From a virus: 64,000 nucleotides of DNA. The translations under genes and the position numbers were made by a program. Below are positions 31,573-39,254 of the stretch, piece by piece; position 1 is the stretch's first letter; every line of letters begins with the position of its first letter. The DNA lies in the IMG/VR virus record IMGVR_UViG_3300034117_001294, positions 62,001 through 126,000 of that record; one strand, written 5' to 3'. The notes beneath the pieces were generated by a model, which was given only the letters and a program-made list of their open reading frames with translations, was not told where the DNA came from and searched no databases.

Positions 31573-31722
31573 TTTTGAGATAGACGATGAGATGAGTCCC
31601 TTGTATTCTAGTGCCCTATTCTTGAGCATGACACACCAGTAGAATTGTACAAGGTCTGCATAAACTCTCTCATTCGAGACAACCCAGCGAGTCCTTAAGA
31701 AAGATAGTTGGTCTCTCAAAAA
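31573..31722 (+). ncRNA. structured spacer RNA C1
   Basis: Closing stem TTTTGAGA/TCTCAAAA with nested GATGAGATGAG/CTCTCATTC-type and CCTTGTA/TACAAGG pairings, about 150 nt. No gene. Confidence 0.55.
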
Positions 31723-31729
31723 CCTATTT

Positions 31730-31791
31730 AGGTTAATTACAGCAATAAAAAATGGCTGTCTGCTAGGACTTTAAACTAGTATTAACCTGTT
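31730..31791 (+). ncRNA. type-B RNA element B5
   Basis: Basal stem AGGTTAAT/ATTAACCT, TACAGCAA, GTT after the stem; ACAGC can also pair with GCTGT inside. Confidence 0.7.
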
Positions 31792-31997
31792 GAAAACCCG
31801 GTTTACTGTTTTACGTTATTAAAACAGCGTCCCTGAAACGATAGAACAGGGGGTACACTAGGACCTGACCTTACAGTCTTCTGTTCGGAGATACTGAAAA
31901 CTGCCTAGGGGCGGGAACAAAACCCGTCCAGATGGAAAAATTAGTGGACAGAGTAACCGCTCAGTTTGGGGCTCATGTGGTGTGAGTGGCTAGACAC
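31792..31997 (+). ncRNA. structured spacer RNA C2
   Basis: About 200 nt with clear hairpins CTGTTTTA/TTAAAACAG, CCCTG/CAGGG, CAGT/ACTG and CGGG/CCCG. Together with C1, B5 and A5 it makes a 500-nt ornate non-coding stretch between tRNAs. Confidence 0.55.
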
Positions 31998-32071
31998 TTT
32001 ATTGAAATGCATTAGGTATCGTATCAAGTAGTGTAACTACTTTGCCAGCGGTGTTAGTGTGTTTCAATAAA
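31998..32071 (+). ncRNA. type-A stem element A5
   Basis: Outer stem TTTATTGAAATGCATTA / TAGTGTGTTTCAATAAA with inner hairpin AAGTAGT/ACTACTT. Confidence 0.65.
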
Positions 32072-32081
32072 TAGATTTAAT

Positions 32082-32155
32082 GCGGGGTTAGTTTAGTGGT
32101 AAAACGAGATCCTTCCAAGTTCAAGTCGCGAGTTCGATTCTCGCACCCCGCTCCA
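32082..32155 (+). tRNA. tRNA-Gly(TCC)
   Basis: Acceptor GCGGGGT/ACCCCGC, loop CTTCCAA, T arm GCGAG/CTCGC, CCA encoded. Confidence 0.9.
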
Positions 32156-32163
32156 AGTTTTTT

Positions 32164-32239
32164 GCGTCCTTAACTCAGTTGGTAGAGTTCTGCCTTTACA
32201 CGGCAGCTGTCGGCGGTTCGAGCCCGTCAGGACGTACCA
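32164..32239 (+). tRNA. tRNA-Val(TAC)
   Basis: Acceptor GCGTCCT/AGGACGT, anticodon arm CTGCC-TTTACAC-GGCAG, CCA encoded. Confidence 0.93.
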
Positions 32240-32246
32240 AGATAAT

Positions 32247-32323
32247 CGGTGTGTAGCTCAGCTTGGTAGAGCTCTGCGTTTGGGACGCAGTGGTCGCATG
32301 TTCGAATCGTGTCACACCGACCA
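32247..32323 (+). tRNA. tRNA-Pro(TGG), second copy
   Basis: Acceptor CGGTGTG/CACACCG, anticodon arm CTGCG-TTTGGGA-CGCAG, CCA encoded. Confidence 0.93.
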
Positions 32324-32488
32324 ATAAACTCTCCCTTACATACGGAGTACAATGAGATAAGTAGTATGTAAACGAATTTAGACCGGACCTGTATCCATAC
32401 TCCGGTTCCGCTGAAGCGAAAACAGGATGGGCTGCTCTCACGGGGTTTGATGGTTTCCCGACACAACAATAATCATCAACAAGAATTA
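32324..32488 (+). ncRNA. structured spacer RNA C3
   Basis: Perfect stem TTACATAC (32336-32343) / GTATGTAA (32364-32371) and alternative GGAGTA/TACTCC pairing; no gene. Confidence 0.45.
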
Positions 32489-32562
32489 CGCGGGTAGGGT
32501 GGTCACCACACCGGTCTCATAAGCCAGGTGCATCGGAGGTTCGAATCCTTCACCCGCATCCA
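32489..32562 (+). tRNA. tRNA-Met(CAT), initiator-like
   Basis: Acceptor CGCGGGT/ACCCGCA has the C1xA72 mismatch diagnostic of bacterial initiator tRNA; loop CTCATAA; CCA encoded. The anticodon stem lacks the full run of three G-C pairs, so initiator identity is not certain. Confidence 0.82.
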
Positions 32563-32567
32563 TATTT

Positions 32568-32642
32568 GGGCTGATAGTGATAATGGGAGCACAGTGGCTT
32601 TGCAAGCCTCGGGTGGGAGTTCGATCCTCCCTCGGTCCACCA
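32568..32642 (+). tRNA. tRNA-Ala(TGC), second copy
   Basis: Acceptor GGGCTGA/TCGGTCC, loop TTTGCAA, CCA encoded. Confidence 0.87.
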
Positions 32643-32657
32643 ACAAAGGAATGTTAT

Positions 32658-32795
32658 ATGAGTACAAAAGATACACTTGATAAAGCATATGGCAATATTC
32701 CCAAAGAGCCGGTATCATTTATACAATTTGATTTACCGACATTTAGAGGAATTAAGTATTACTGGCTGCGGCTAGTAAGACTTTTTACTCGTTAA
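32658..32795 (+). CDS. small phage protein of 45 aa
   Basis: From ATG 32658 (AAAGGA upstream): MSTKDTLDKAYGNIPKEP, ends RLVRLFTR. The upstream extension of this frame is tRNA-Ala. Function unknown. Confidence 0.65.
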   Translation: MSTKDTLDKAYGNIPKEPVSFIQFDLPTFRGIKYYWLRLVRLFTR

Positions 32796-32807
32796 GTTTT
32801 GACCTTT

Positions 32808-32926
32808 AGGTTCTTTTCAGCAATTAAAAATAATCTTTCTGTAAAAAAGAGGGGCTGGGTTCGAATCCCGGGCGTGAGTTGGTCTTCACGTTGGTGTAGT
32901 GGTAGCACGTAAAAAGAGAACCTGTT
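32808..32926 (+). ncRNA. type-B RNA element B6 with a permuted tRNA-like domain
   Basis: Basal stem AGGTTCT/AGAACCT, TTTCAGCAA, GTT after the stem. Inside in permuted order: T arm CTGGG-TTCGAAT-CCCGG, acceptor GCGTGAG, linker, acceptor TTCACGT, D arm GTG-TAGTGGTAG-CAC. No anticodon arm; its place is taken by the basal stem, as I recall for the tRNA-like module of bacterial Y RNAs (YrlA). Confidence 0.72.
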
Positions 32927-32955
32927 TAACTTTAACTTTAACTTCAAGGAAACAC

Positions 32956-33183
32956 ATGGCACGTTTAACGTCACAAGCAGCGGTAGAGATGGTAGGTAAT
33001 CGTTTTGATCTAGTATTGATTGCATCAATTCGTGCTAGAGAATTAAAGCGTGGGCATATGCCTATGGTTACCTGTAATAACGGATTCAACGTCACTGCAC
33101 TTCGAGAAATTGAAGCAGGTAAAGTGGGACGTGATTATTTGGAAAAGCTTCGCAAGCCTCCTAAAAAGAGTGAACACTATTAA
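32956..33183 (+). CDS. rpoZ: RNA polymerase omega subunit
   Basis: 75 aa from ATG 32956 (AAGGA upstream). MARLTSQAAVEMVGNRFDL, VLIASIRARELKRG and TALREIEAGKV match omega throughout. Omega binds the beta' C-terminus and helps assembly; it also forms a ppGpp site in E. coli. A phage-encoded copy could remodel host polymerase; a ppGpp-hydrolase-like gene lies 2.6 kb downstream. Confidence 0.92.
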   Translation: MARLTSQAAVEMVGNRFDLVLIASIRARELKRGHMPMVTCNNGFNVTALREIEAGKVGRDYLEKLRKPPKKSEHY

Positions 33184-33188
33184 AGATC

Positions 33189-33647
33189 ATGCAGCCAATC
33201 TATCTTAATAAAGAAGTCGATAAGACCGGCGTTGAGCTAGAAATTTTACACGTTGAACAAATAGCCAATAGTCCAGTCTATACATTTTTTATCAGACACA
33301 TGGCCGAATTGATAGATTCCGGGTTCGCAATGGCACGAACTAGTTGGAATGACAATGATTGTGGAGCCATTTATGCAGAAGAGAATGGTGTTATAGTAGG
33401 GGCCATAATCTACAGTAGAGCATACCTACACAAAAATTGCCTGTGGATCGAACTTAGTGCAGTACGTAGTGATTGCCGGAAACGCGGCATTTATTCAGTG
33501 TTACATAATTATTTTGAAATGCTTGCAAAAAAAATGAACTGCGATTCTATTTCTAGTAAAGTACATAAAAACAATGTAATTCGATTATCTTCAGCAGAAA
33601 AAGTTGGCATGAATATTGCTTTCTACCAAATGGTTAAAATGATCTAA
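33189..33647 (+). CDS. GNAT acetyltransferase
   Basis: 152 aa. Acetyl-CoA loop region VRSDCRKRGIYSVLHNYFEML and preceding beta strand LWIELSAV fit the GNAT fold. Substrate unknown. Five nt after rpoZ. Confidence 0.75.
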   Translation: MQPIYLNKEVDKTGVELEILHVEQIANSPVYTFFIRHMAELIDSGFAMARTSWNDNDCGAIYAEENGVIVGAIIYSRAYLHKNCLWIELSAVRSDCRKRGIYSVLHNYFEMLAKKMNCDSISSKVHKNNVIRLSSAEKVGMNIAFYQMVKMI

Positions 33648-33688
33648 TAAATATTAAACAATATGCGTGAATACTTGCATTAATTAAT

Positions 33689-34438
33689 ATGAAAATAGAT
33701 CAATACTTAAAACCAAAAAATATACCGGGATGGCTAGAGAAAGTATTAGCTTCTCAGCAACGAACAGAGTATAATAAAATACCAACTTATCCAGAAGTTG
33801 AAACTATCAGAGAGTTTTACACTGCACACACATGCAATACTTTTGTTGATCTAGGATGTTGGCTAGGAGTTTTATCAGCACAGGTTAAAAAAGCAGTAAA
33901 TCCGAACAAGCACATACTGATCGATGCTGTGCCTACATACCTGTATCTTGCAAAAAGTCTATTGACAACAGAACAATTAGATGCTAATATAGATATAGTC
34001 GAAATGTCAATTATCGATCGTGAAGAATTTCCAAGTCATTTAACAGTAAATCTTGATGATACATTAAACACTTCTTCAATTAGAACAACCACCAAAGCTG
34101 ATATAACAGTTAACATTCCAATTGCAAATCCAAAAACATGCAATGATGCCGCAGTTGAGATTTTTAATCTTGCACCGAATAGTACATATTTAAAAATGGA
34201 TTTAGATGGAGTTGATTACTCATTTTTAAAATCTTTAATAAATCTCTCTATACTGCCCAGCGTTATTCATTTTGAAGCATGGCTAATGACTCCTTCAGAA
34301 TTTAAAGAATGTATTAGTATTTTGGCTCAGTTTGAATCGCTCGGTTACAAAGTTCCTAATCCTCTCGAACTTCTTGGTGCAGATATTAGGGTAATCGTTA
34401 TTTCAAGACAACAATTTAAAAACATCAAAGTAAGGTAA
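33689..34438 (+). CDS. FkbM-like SAM methyltransferase
   Basis: 249 aa. SAM motif I TFVDLGCWLGVLSAQ, LIDAVPTYLYLAK, and KMDLDGVDYSFLKSL at the position of the FkbM DxEGxE motif. Possible glycan or small-molecule O-methyltransferase. Confidence 0.78.
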   Translation: MKIDQYLKPKNIPGWLEKVLASQQRTEYNKIPTYPEVETIREFYTAHTCNTFVDLGCWLGVLSAQVKKAVNPNKHILIDAVPTYLYLAKSLLTTEQLDANIDIVEMSIIDREEFPSHLTVNLDDTLNTSSIRTTTKADITVNIPIANPKTCNDAAVEIFNLAPNSTYLKMDLDGVDYSFLKSLINLSILPSVIHFEAWLMTPSEFKECISILAQFESLGYKVPNPLELLGADIRVIVISRQQFKNIKVR

Positions 34439-34440
34439 AA

Positions 34441-34905
34441 ATGGCAAAATGTTATCAATTGGTCGGAGTGCCTGCCTCGGGCAAGAGCACTTGGATTAAA
34501 GAACAAGATTGGGCTTCTGACTGCGTAGTAGTGAGTACTGACGATTTTGTTGAAGCCTATGCTGTAGAACAAGGCAAGACCTACTCGGAAGTATTTGTAG
34601 AGTACATGCCGACGGCTGTAAATCTAATGGCTGACAAAGTTGTACAAGCACGTGAAGCTGGCAAGGACATTATATGGGATCAAACCAGTACTACTCTAGT
34701 AAGCCGTATTCGTAAGTTTAATATGTTGCCTGACTACGAGCATATTGCTGTGGTGTTTAAGACACCGGAACATAAAGAACTGTTTAGACGGTTATGGAGT
34801 CGCCCAGGCAAAGACATTCCAGAGCATGTTATCGCCAGCATGATTGCCAGTTGGGAAGAGCCTACTGTAGAGGAAGGCTTTAAGGAAGTTTGGTTCGCCC
34901 AATAA
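34441..34905 (+). CDS. P-loop kinase (polynucleotide-kinase-like)
   Basis: 154 aa. Walker A GVPASGKST at the N-terminus, STDDFVE and IIWDQTSTT (lid/acceptor region) as in the 5'-kinase domain of T4 Pnk. Only the kinase part is present. RNA-end repair after host tRNA cleavage is a plausible role, given the tRNA array. Confidence 0.82.
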   Translation: MAKCYQLVGVPASGKSTWIKEQDWASDCVVVSTDDFVEAYAVEQGKTYSEVFVEYMPTAVNLMADKVVQAREAGKDIIWDQTSTTLVSRIRKFNMLPDYEHIAVVFKTPEHKELFRRLWSRPGKDIPEHVIASMIASWEEPTVEEGFKEVWFAQ

Positions 34906-34910
34906 TTACT

Positions 34911-34935
34911 GCCCTGCTTGACAGGGCTTTCTTTT
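34911..34935 (+). terminator. rho-independent terminator after the kinase gene
   Basis: GCCCTG-CTTGA-CAGGGC followed by TTTCTTTT. Overlaps the -35 element of the next promoter. Confidence 0.8.
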
Positions 34936-34946
34936 GACTGTATAAT
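34918..34946 (+). promoter_or_regulatory. sigma70 promoter overlapping a terminator
   Basis: TTGACA (34918-34923), 17-nt spacer, TATAAT (34941-34946). Confidence 0.85.
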
Positions 34947-34974
34947 ATGTACTTACTACACTTAAGGAAACATC

Positions 34975-35148
34975 ATGGCAGGCAAAGCAAAATCAATCTA
35001 TCTCACAATATTGCCTAAGGGCAAGCATATGAGCGTATTCAAGAAGGTGTTCTTTGAAGCTAAATCCTACAATGAATATGTTAAGACTGAAGAATTTAAG
35101 GCTGCATGGCCTGCTGAACTATATGATATTATAAAAGAGACGTATTGA
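34975..35148 (+). CDS. small protein of 57 aa
   Basis: Starts MAGKAKSIYLTILPKGKH; AAGGAA ribosome site; TGATG overlap with the following phosphoesterase. Function unknown. Confidence 0.7.
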   Translation: MAGKAKSIYLTILPKGKHMSVFKKVFFEAKSYNEYVKTEEFKAAWPAELYDIIKETY

Positions 35149-35699
35149 TGAAAATATGGATAACTAGCGACCTACATTTTGGACATAAGAACATTATGAA
35201 GTTCTGTCCACAGACAAGAGCACGATTTAGAGACGATGTTGCGTATATGAATAATGCAATGGCGGAAGAATGGAATGCTAAGGTCGCTCCCGAGGATATG
35301 GTTTACATCTTAGGAGATGTAGCATTTATGTCAGGCAGTGATGCAGGCCGAATGATGCATCGCTTAAATGGTGATAAAATTTTAGTTGAAGGTAATCACG
35401 ATCGCAAGACACTAATGGACGAAACGTTCCGTAGTGCATTTAAGGAAATACACAAGTATTTGGATATTACCTATGACGGCCACAAGTGCGTGATGTTTCA
35501 TTATCCAATTGCCGAATGGGACCAAATGCACAGAGGTGCATTACACTTTCATGGTCACTTACATGGTGGTAAGAGTGGAATCGAACAGTATCGTGCGTTG
35601 GACGTAGGAATGGATTCAACCGGAGAAATTGTTATATCTATGGATCGTGCTGTACGTATGATCAAAGATAATGTGATTAAAGGACATCATACCGGTTGA
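35148..35699 (+). CDS. calcineurin-like metallophosphoesterase
   Basis: 183 aa from ATG 35148. Metal blocks TSDLHFGHKNI, ILGDVAF, VEGNHDR, MFHYPI and HFHGHLHGG are all present. Small phage-type phosphoesterase; substrate unknown. Confidence 0.9.
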   Translation: MKIWITSDLHFGHKNIMKFCPQTRARFRDDVAYMNNAMAEEWNAKVAPEDMVYILGDVAFMSGSDAGRMMHRLNGDKILVEGNHDRKTLMDETFRSAFKEIHKYLDITYDGHKCVMFHYPIAEWDQMHRGALHFHGHLHGGKSGIEQYRALDVGMDSTGEIVISMDRAVRMIKDNVIKGHHTG

Positions 35700-35724
35700 C
35701 AGTATGGTAAAACCATGCTATAAT
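35696..35724 (+). promoter_or_regulatory. sigma70 promoter with dyad in the spacer
   Basis: TTGACA, 17-nt spacer, TATAAT. The spacer holds the inverted repeat ATGGT-AAA-ACCAT, a possible operator. -35 overlaps the end of the phosphoesterase gene. Confidence 0.85.
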
Positions 35725-35749
35725 ATAACTTATTAACAAGGAGAGTAGC

Positions 35750-36286
35750 ATGGAAGAATTTACTATGGAATTAACTGGGATGGATTTGGTCCATAAGGCC
35801 CAAGTTTTCGCTATTGCTGCTCACAGTGCCGTGGGTCAAAAGCGTAAGTATACCGGAGAACCTTACTTTGTTCACCCTGCAGAAGTTGCAAGGATTGTGG
35901 CAGAGGTTCCTGGCAGTACTGCTGAAATGGTAGCGGCTGCTTGGTTACACGATACAGTAGAAGATACCGGAGTTACCGCCACTGACATCCATATGAATTT
36001 TGGTCCGGAGGTTGCGGCGTTAGTTGGTTGGTTAACTGACGTGTCAAAGCCAGAAGATGGCAATCGTGCTCATCGCAAGGCCATGGACCGTGCTCACACT
36101 GCTGAAGCACCTGCTGAAGCACAGACTGTTAAGTTGGCAGATTTGATCTCCAACAGTCGTAGCATCATGGCACACGATCCTGCTTTTGCTAGGACTTACT
36201 TAGAAGAAAAGCGTTTGATGTTAGAAGTAATGACTCGAGGTGATCGTGGGTTGCACGCCGAAGCCAGCCGGTTCGTAGGTGTATGA
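35750..36286 (+). CDS. HD-domain ppGpp-hydrolase-like protein (SpoT/MESH1 type)
   Basis: 178 aa. GEPYFVHPAEVARIVA, AAWLHDTVEDTGV (HD pair) and KLADLISNSRSI match the SpoT-type hydrolase domain; no synthetase, TGS or ACT domain. Would remove (p)ppGpp, or another nucleotide, in the infected cell. Own promoter upstream. Confidence 0.85.
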   Translation: MEEFTMELTGMDLVHKAQVFAIAAHSAVGQKRKYTGEPYFVHPAEVARIVAEVPGSTAEMVAAAWLHDTVEDTGVTATDIHMNFGPEVAALVGWLTDVSKPEDGNRAHRKAMDRAHTAEAPAEAQTVKLADLISNSRSIMAHDPAFARTYLEEKRLMLEVMTRGDRGLHAEASRFVGV

Positions 36287-36576
36287 TTGATTTAGACGTT
36301 AATAGTTTTTATCCGCATACTCCTATGAACTGGTTTACTAAACGCCCCCGTAGTTTAGAACTGCGGGTTCGAGAAGATCTTGCTCCTCAGAAATACACTG
36401 TGTATTTTTCGGGCGGTGATTGGTGGGAAGAAAAAGATAAGATGACAGAGTGGTGCTCGAAGCAGTTTGGACACAGAAACAATGGATATAACAATCCTCG
36501 TTGGAGTCCTGGACCTTTTGAGTATAGATTTAAAAATGAAAAGGACGCTACGTTCTTTATGTTAAAGTGGGGATGA
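36283..36576 (+). CDS. hypothetical protein, 97 aa
   Basis: Starts MIDLDVNSFYPHTPMNWF, aromatic-rich (YFSGGDWWEEKDKM). ATGA overlap with the upstream HD gene. Not recognised. Confidence 0.7.
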   Translation: MIDLDVNSFYPHTPMNWFTKRPRSLELRVREDLAPQKYTVYFSGGDWWEEKDKMTEWCSKQFGHRNNGYNNPRWSPGPFEYRFKNEKDATFFMLKWG

Positions 36577-36577
36577 T

Positions 36578-36784
36578 ATGAAATTCTTTTGGGGCGATGC
36601 GAAAGGGCTCAAGGCAGATGTCGAACGTCATCGTGCTCACGAAGCCGAACTGGATGCTAAGATAGCAGAGTTAGAAGGCAAGGAAGATCCCATGAGCATT
36701 GCCGCATTGCGAGTATATCGTCGCTTCCGTGCCCAACTGCTACAGAGCAAGGCCGATGTTGTAACAAAGATTGGACGAAAATAA
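36578..36784 (+). CDS. hypothetical small helical protein, 68 aa
   Basis: Charged, heptad-like (VERHRAHEAELDAKIAELEG). Start one nt after the upstream stop; TAATG overlap downstream. Function unknown. Confidence 0.65.
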   Translation: MKFFWGDAKGLKADVERHRAHEAELDAKIAELEGKEDPMSIAALRVYRRFRAQLLQSKADVVTKIGRK

Positions 36785-36897
36785 TGTATATCACAAATAA
36801 ATTTAAATCAATCCGACTGCCCAATGAACCGGGCATGTTGGAATGGTTGAAAGAAACATACCCTAATTCAGGATACTATATTGTGGAGACAGTATGA
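36784..36897 (+). CDS. hypothetical small protein, 37 aa
   Basis: Starts MYITNKFKSIRLPNEPGM. TAATG overlap before and ATGA overlap after, so probably translated. Confidence 0.6.
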   Translation: MYITNKFKSIRLPNEPGMLEWLKETYPNSGYYIVETV

Positions 36898-37079
36898 AAG
36901 ATGAAGGCCATTTACCTGTTGCAGAACAGAGCTTGATATTTCGTTTACGTAAACGAGCAGAGATCCGCAGACAGATTCAAGGACGTAAAAGCGTAGAAGA
37001 AGGCAAGCCGGATCGTATTGCGGATCTCTTAGAAGAAGCCGCCAACGAAATTGAACGGCTAAATTCGGAGCAAATATAA
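36894..37079 (+). CDS. hypothetical protein, 61 aa
   Basis: Arg/Glu-rich and helical (RLRKRAEIRRQIQGRK, ADLLEEAANEIERLN). Part of the overlapping small-gene run. Function unknown. Confidence 0.65.
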   Translation: MKDEGHLPVAEQSLIFRLRKRAEIRRQIQGRKSVEEGKPDRIADLLEEAANEIERLNSEQI

Positions 37080-37285
37080 TGCAAATATCAAGAGCAGAAC
37101 AAAGTGTTATAAAGTACAATCAAGAACAATATCGTCTGGATCAGACTCGCTTGGAAAAACAACGAACTGAAGATTACGCAAAAAAAATTGAAGAACGTAG
37201 GCTTGATCAAATCATAGCAGAACGAGTAGCAAGAAATCTTCGTTTAGATTTGGACAAGGGCAGAAATATAGATATCGAATGTTAG
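37079..37285 (+). CDS. hypothetical coiled-coil protein, 68 aa
   Basis: Almost entirely charged helix (QYRLDQTRLEKQRTEDYAKK). One-base overlap (TAATG) with the previous gene. Function unknown. Confidence 0.65.
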   Translation: MQISRAEQSVIKYNQEQYRLDQTRLEKQRTEDYAKKIEERRLDQIIAERVARNLRLDLDKGRNIDIEC

Positions 37286-37294
37286 GAGGCAATC

Positions 37295-37762
37295 ATGCCA
37301 TGGATTGAAAATGTAGCCGCAGATGATATTCCGAAGAGATTTCATCACGAGGCAGGTGAGAACAGTATGCTGATCAGCATTGTTGATCCAGCAAGCTGGC
37401 GACCTACTCCTGCACACAAGTTCAAAGAAATTCACAATTTTGAATTTTTGGACGTCGAAGAAAAGGATGAGGTGCTGGAAGAAGCTATGAAGTGTAGTCA
37501 TGAGCAGGCCGCAGAGCTTGTTCGATTACTGCAACATGCACTGGAAAATAAGATGAACGTGGTTGTTCATTGCTATGCAGGTGTTTGCCGTAGTGGTGCT
37601 GTGTGTGAACTCGGAGTCATGATGGGCTTTGAAGACACTGGCCGCTTCCGTAGTCCTAACTTACTAGTTAAGCATCGCATGATGAAGTCATTAGGCTGGA
37701 CATATGATGCAGATGAAAAGCCAAACATTGATGATTGGCGAACTTTTAGAAGTGTAGACTAA
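37295..37762 (+). CDS. dual-specificity / tyrosine phosphatase-like protein
   Basis: 155 aa. Phosphatase loop VVVHCYAGVCRSGA (CX5R) with a preceding amphipathic region; FLDVEEKDE may supply the general acid Asp. Target unknown. TAATG overlap with the next gene. Confidence 0.82.
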   Translation: MPWIENVAADDIPKRFHHEAGENSMLISIVDPASWRPTPAHKFKEIHNFEFLDVEEKDEVLEEAMKCSHEQAAELVRLLQHALENKMNVVVHCYAGVCRSGAVCELGVMMGFEDTGRFRSPNLLVKHRMMKSLGWTYDADEKPNIDDWRTFRSVD

Positions 37763-38637
37763 TGAAAGATCAGCAACACACATCCTCAAAGTTTCACACA
37801 CAGAATATAGTGTCGTATCCTTATGCAGAATACGGCATTAAGGGAGTCGGTAAGAATCGACTCCCTATTTTGTCAATGGACAAATATATTGATCACAGTC
37901 AAGACCAAAAACTTCATATCGAATGTTGCAAAGGTCTTGCATTAAACGAAGAATATAAAATGGGGATGACCTACGGAGCATTACCCCCAGAAGAAGTTGC
38001 CAGGTTTGGTGGACACGATTGTTGGAGTGAGATGCTTCAGCAACTGCATAAGTACGATCCAACAGGAGTGCATCGAGAAGCTCTTAAAGAAGTTATTGAT
38101 CGAAGTCCCGGAAAAGAAATGCAGGCAATGTACAAATATGCTTATTTTGCCATGGGTGCAGTTATTCCGTGGTTCTTTGCATTGTACTTAAAGAAAAATG
38201 ATTTTGGAAAGAAAACAGAGGACTTTGGGCAATGGACCGAAGCTGCAAAATTGTTTCCTAATGTAGTTGAGTACATTAACCAACTGCCGTTTAAGACAAT
38301 TGGTCGAGTTTTATTTTTTACAACTTACCCAAATGCCGGAGTAGTAACACATCGAGACAGTGTTATGGCTGAACACAGTGATCACAATATCAATTTATTT
38401 TTTGCAAGTGGAAGTCGCCCTAGTTTTATTTGGGACGAAAAGGCTAAGAAAAAGATTTATCTAGATAGTGACGCTCGTAGCTACTTCTTTAATAACCGCG
38501 ACTACCACGGAGTTGACCCAGAACCAGTATTTCGATATACTTTAAGAGTTGACGGAACGTTTACTGACGAGCTATGTGAACAATTAGGATTGGAAGACGG
38601 CCGCACTTGGAAGTGGAGTTACGAAACTCCTGATTAG
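37762..38637 (+). CDS. 2OG-Fe(II)-dioxygenase-like protein
   Basis: 291 aa. GVVTHRDSVMAEHSDHNINLFF (HxD), RSYFFNNRDYHGVDP (distal His) and FRYTLRVDG (Arg). N-terminal 170 residues form an extra domain not recognised. It converges on a QueC-like gene with 4-nt overlap. Confidence 0.75.
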   Translation: MKDQQHTSSKFHTQNIVSYPYAEYGIKGVGKNRLPILSMDKYIDHSQDQKLHIECCKGLALNEEYKMGMTYGALPPEEVARFGGHDCWSEMLQQLHKYDPTGVHREALKEVIDRSPGKEMQAMYKYAYFAMGAVIPWFFALYLKKNDFGKKTEDFGQWTEAAKLFPNVVEYINQLPFKTIGRVLFFTTYPNAGVVTHRDSVMAEHSDHNINLFFASGSRPSFIWDEKAKKKIYLDSDARSYFFNNRDYHGVDPEPVFRYTLRVDGTFTDELCEQLGLEDGRTWKWSYETPD

Positions 38638-39254
38638 AGTTTACCGTGATCTGTTAGACCGAGTGTTTGATATGCCCACATTCTTTCGCTACATTGAAAA
38701 CATTTTAAACATCTACCTGTTACTTGTTCAGTACAGGTATGCGTTAGATTTGCGAGTGCCTGAATTTCAAGTTGATCAACAAGATCAACTATGTGTGTCT
38801 TGTACAGCATCATAAAAGGCATCTCTATTCTAGGATTACTATTAGATATAGGCCTGTTAGGAAACTGCCATTTTGGATCTCCCCAAGGTTGTGGCGGATT
38901 TTGATTGATGCCTATAAACAATTTTTCTATTTCTGGATACTTTATTAGAACATGTCTAATGCCTGTTTGATTAATCTGGGTATGATGAATATCCGGTGAC
39001 CCTACTTTGATAGGGTCAGGTAGTCGAATATTAAACAGTAGATTTATGTACTCAATGATACCGTCAATGTACGCATACGAGCCGTCGTGTTTGGCAATAT
39101 AAAAAGGTTGGATGCTAGCAGTAGGACAATCTTTAAGCATTAGATAGAGCAATACTGCACTGTCTAGTCCTCCGGACATCATTAACCCGTAAGCTGTATT
39201 CTGTTGTAAATTCACAACGATCTGTTTACCATCTATCCTTGACTGAATTTCCAT
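38634..39254 (-). CDS. QueC-like PP-loop ATPase (7-cyano-7-deazaguanine synthase family)
   Basis: 206 aa. PP-loop MSGGLDSAVLLYLML and a C-terminal Cys cluster TCTEQVTGRCLKCFQCSER like the QueC zinc site. QueC makes preQ0, used by some phages to modify DNA guanine; no other Que/Dpd gene is seen here, so function is uncertain. Confidence 0.75.
   Translation of the reverse strand: MEIQSRIDGKQIVVNLQQNTAYGLMMSGGLDSAVLLYLMLKDCPTASIQPFYIAKHDGSYAYIDGIIEYINLLFNIRLPDPIKVGSPDIHHTQINQTGIRHVLIKYPEIEKLFIGINQNPPQPWGDPKWQFPNRPISNSNPRIEMPFMMLYKTHIVDLVDQLEIQALANLTHTCTEQVTGRCLKCFQCSERMWAYQTLGLTDHGKL

Noticed and set aside
24317-32071. Type-A elements as integron attC sites or MITEs
   Set aside because: The 3' strand does not match the GTTRRRY core, there is no integrase or transposase in the window, and no target-site duplications are seen.
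23500-32700. CRISPR array
   Set aside because: Repeated elements differ in length and interior and pair internally; there are no uniform direct repeats with equal spacers.
26137-32926. Type-B elements as group I introns in tRNA genes
   Set aside because: They lie between intact tRNAs, not inside anticodon loops, and the P/Q/R/S core elements are not visible.
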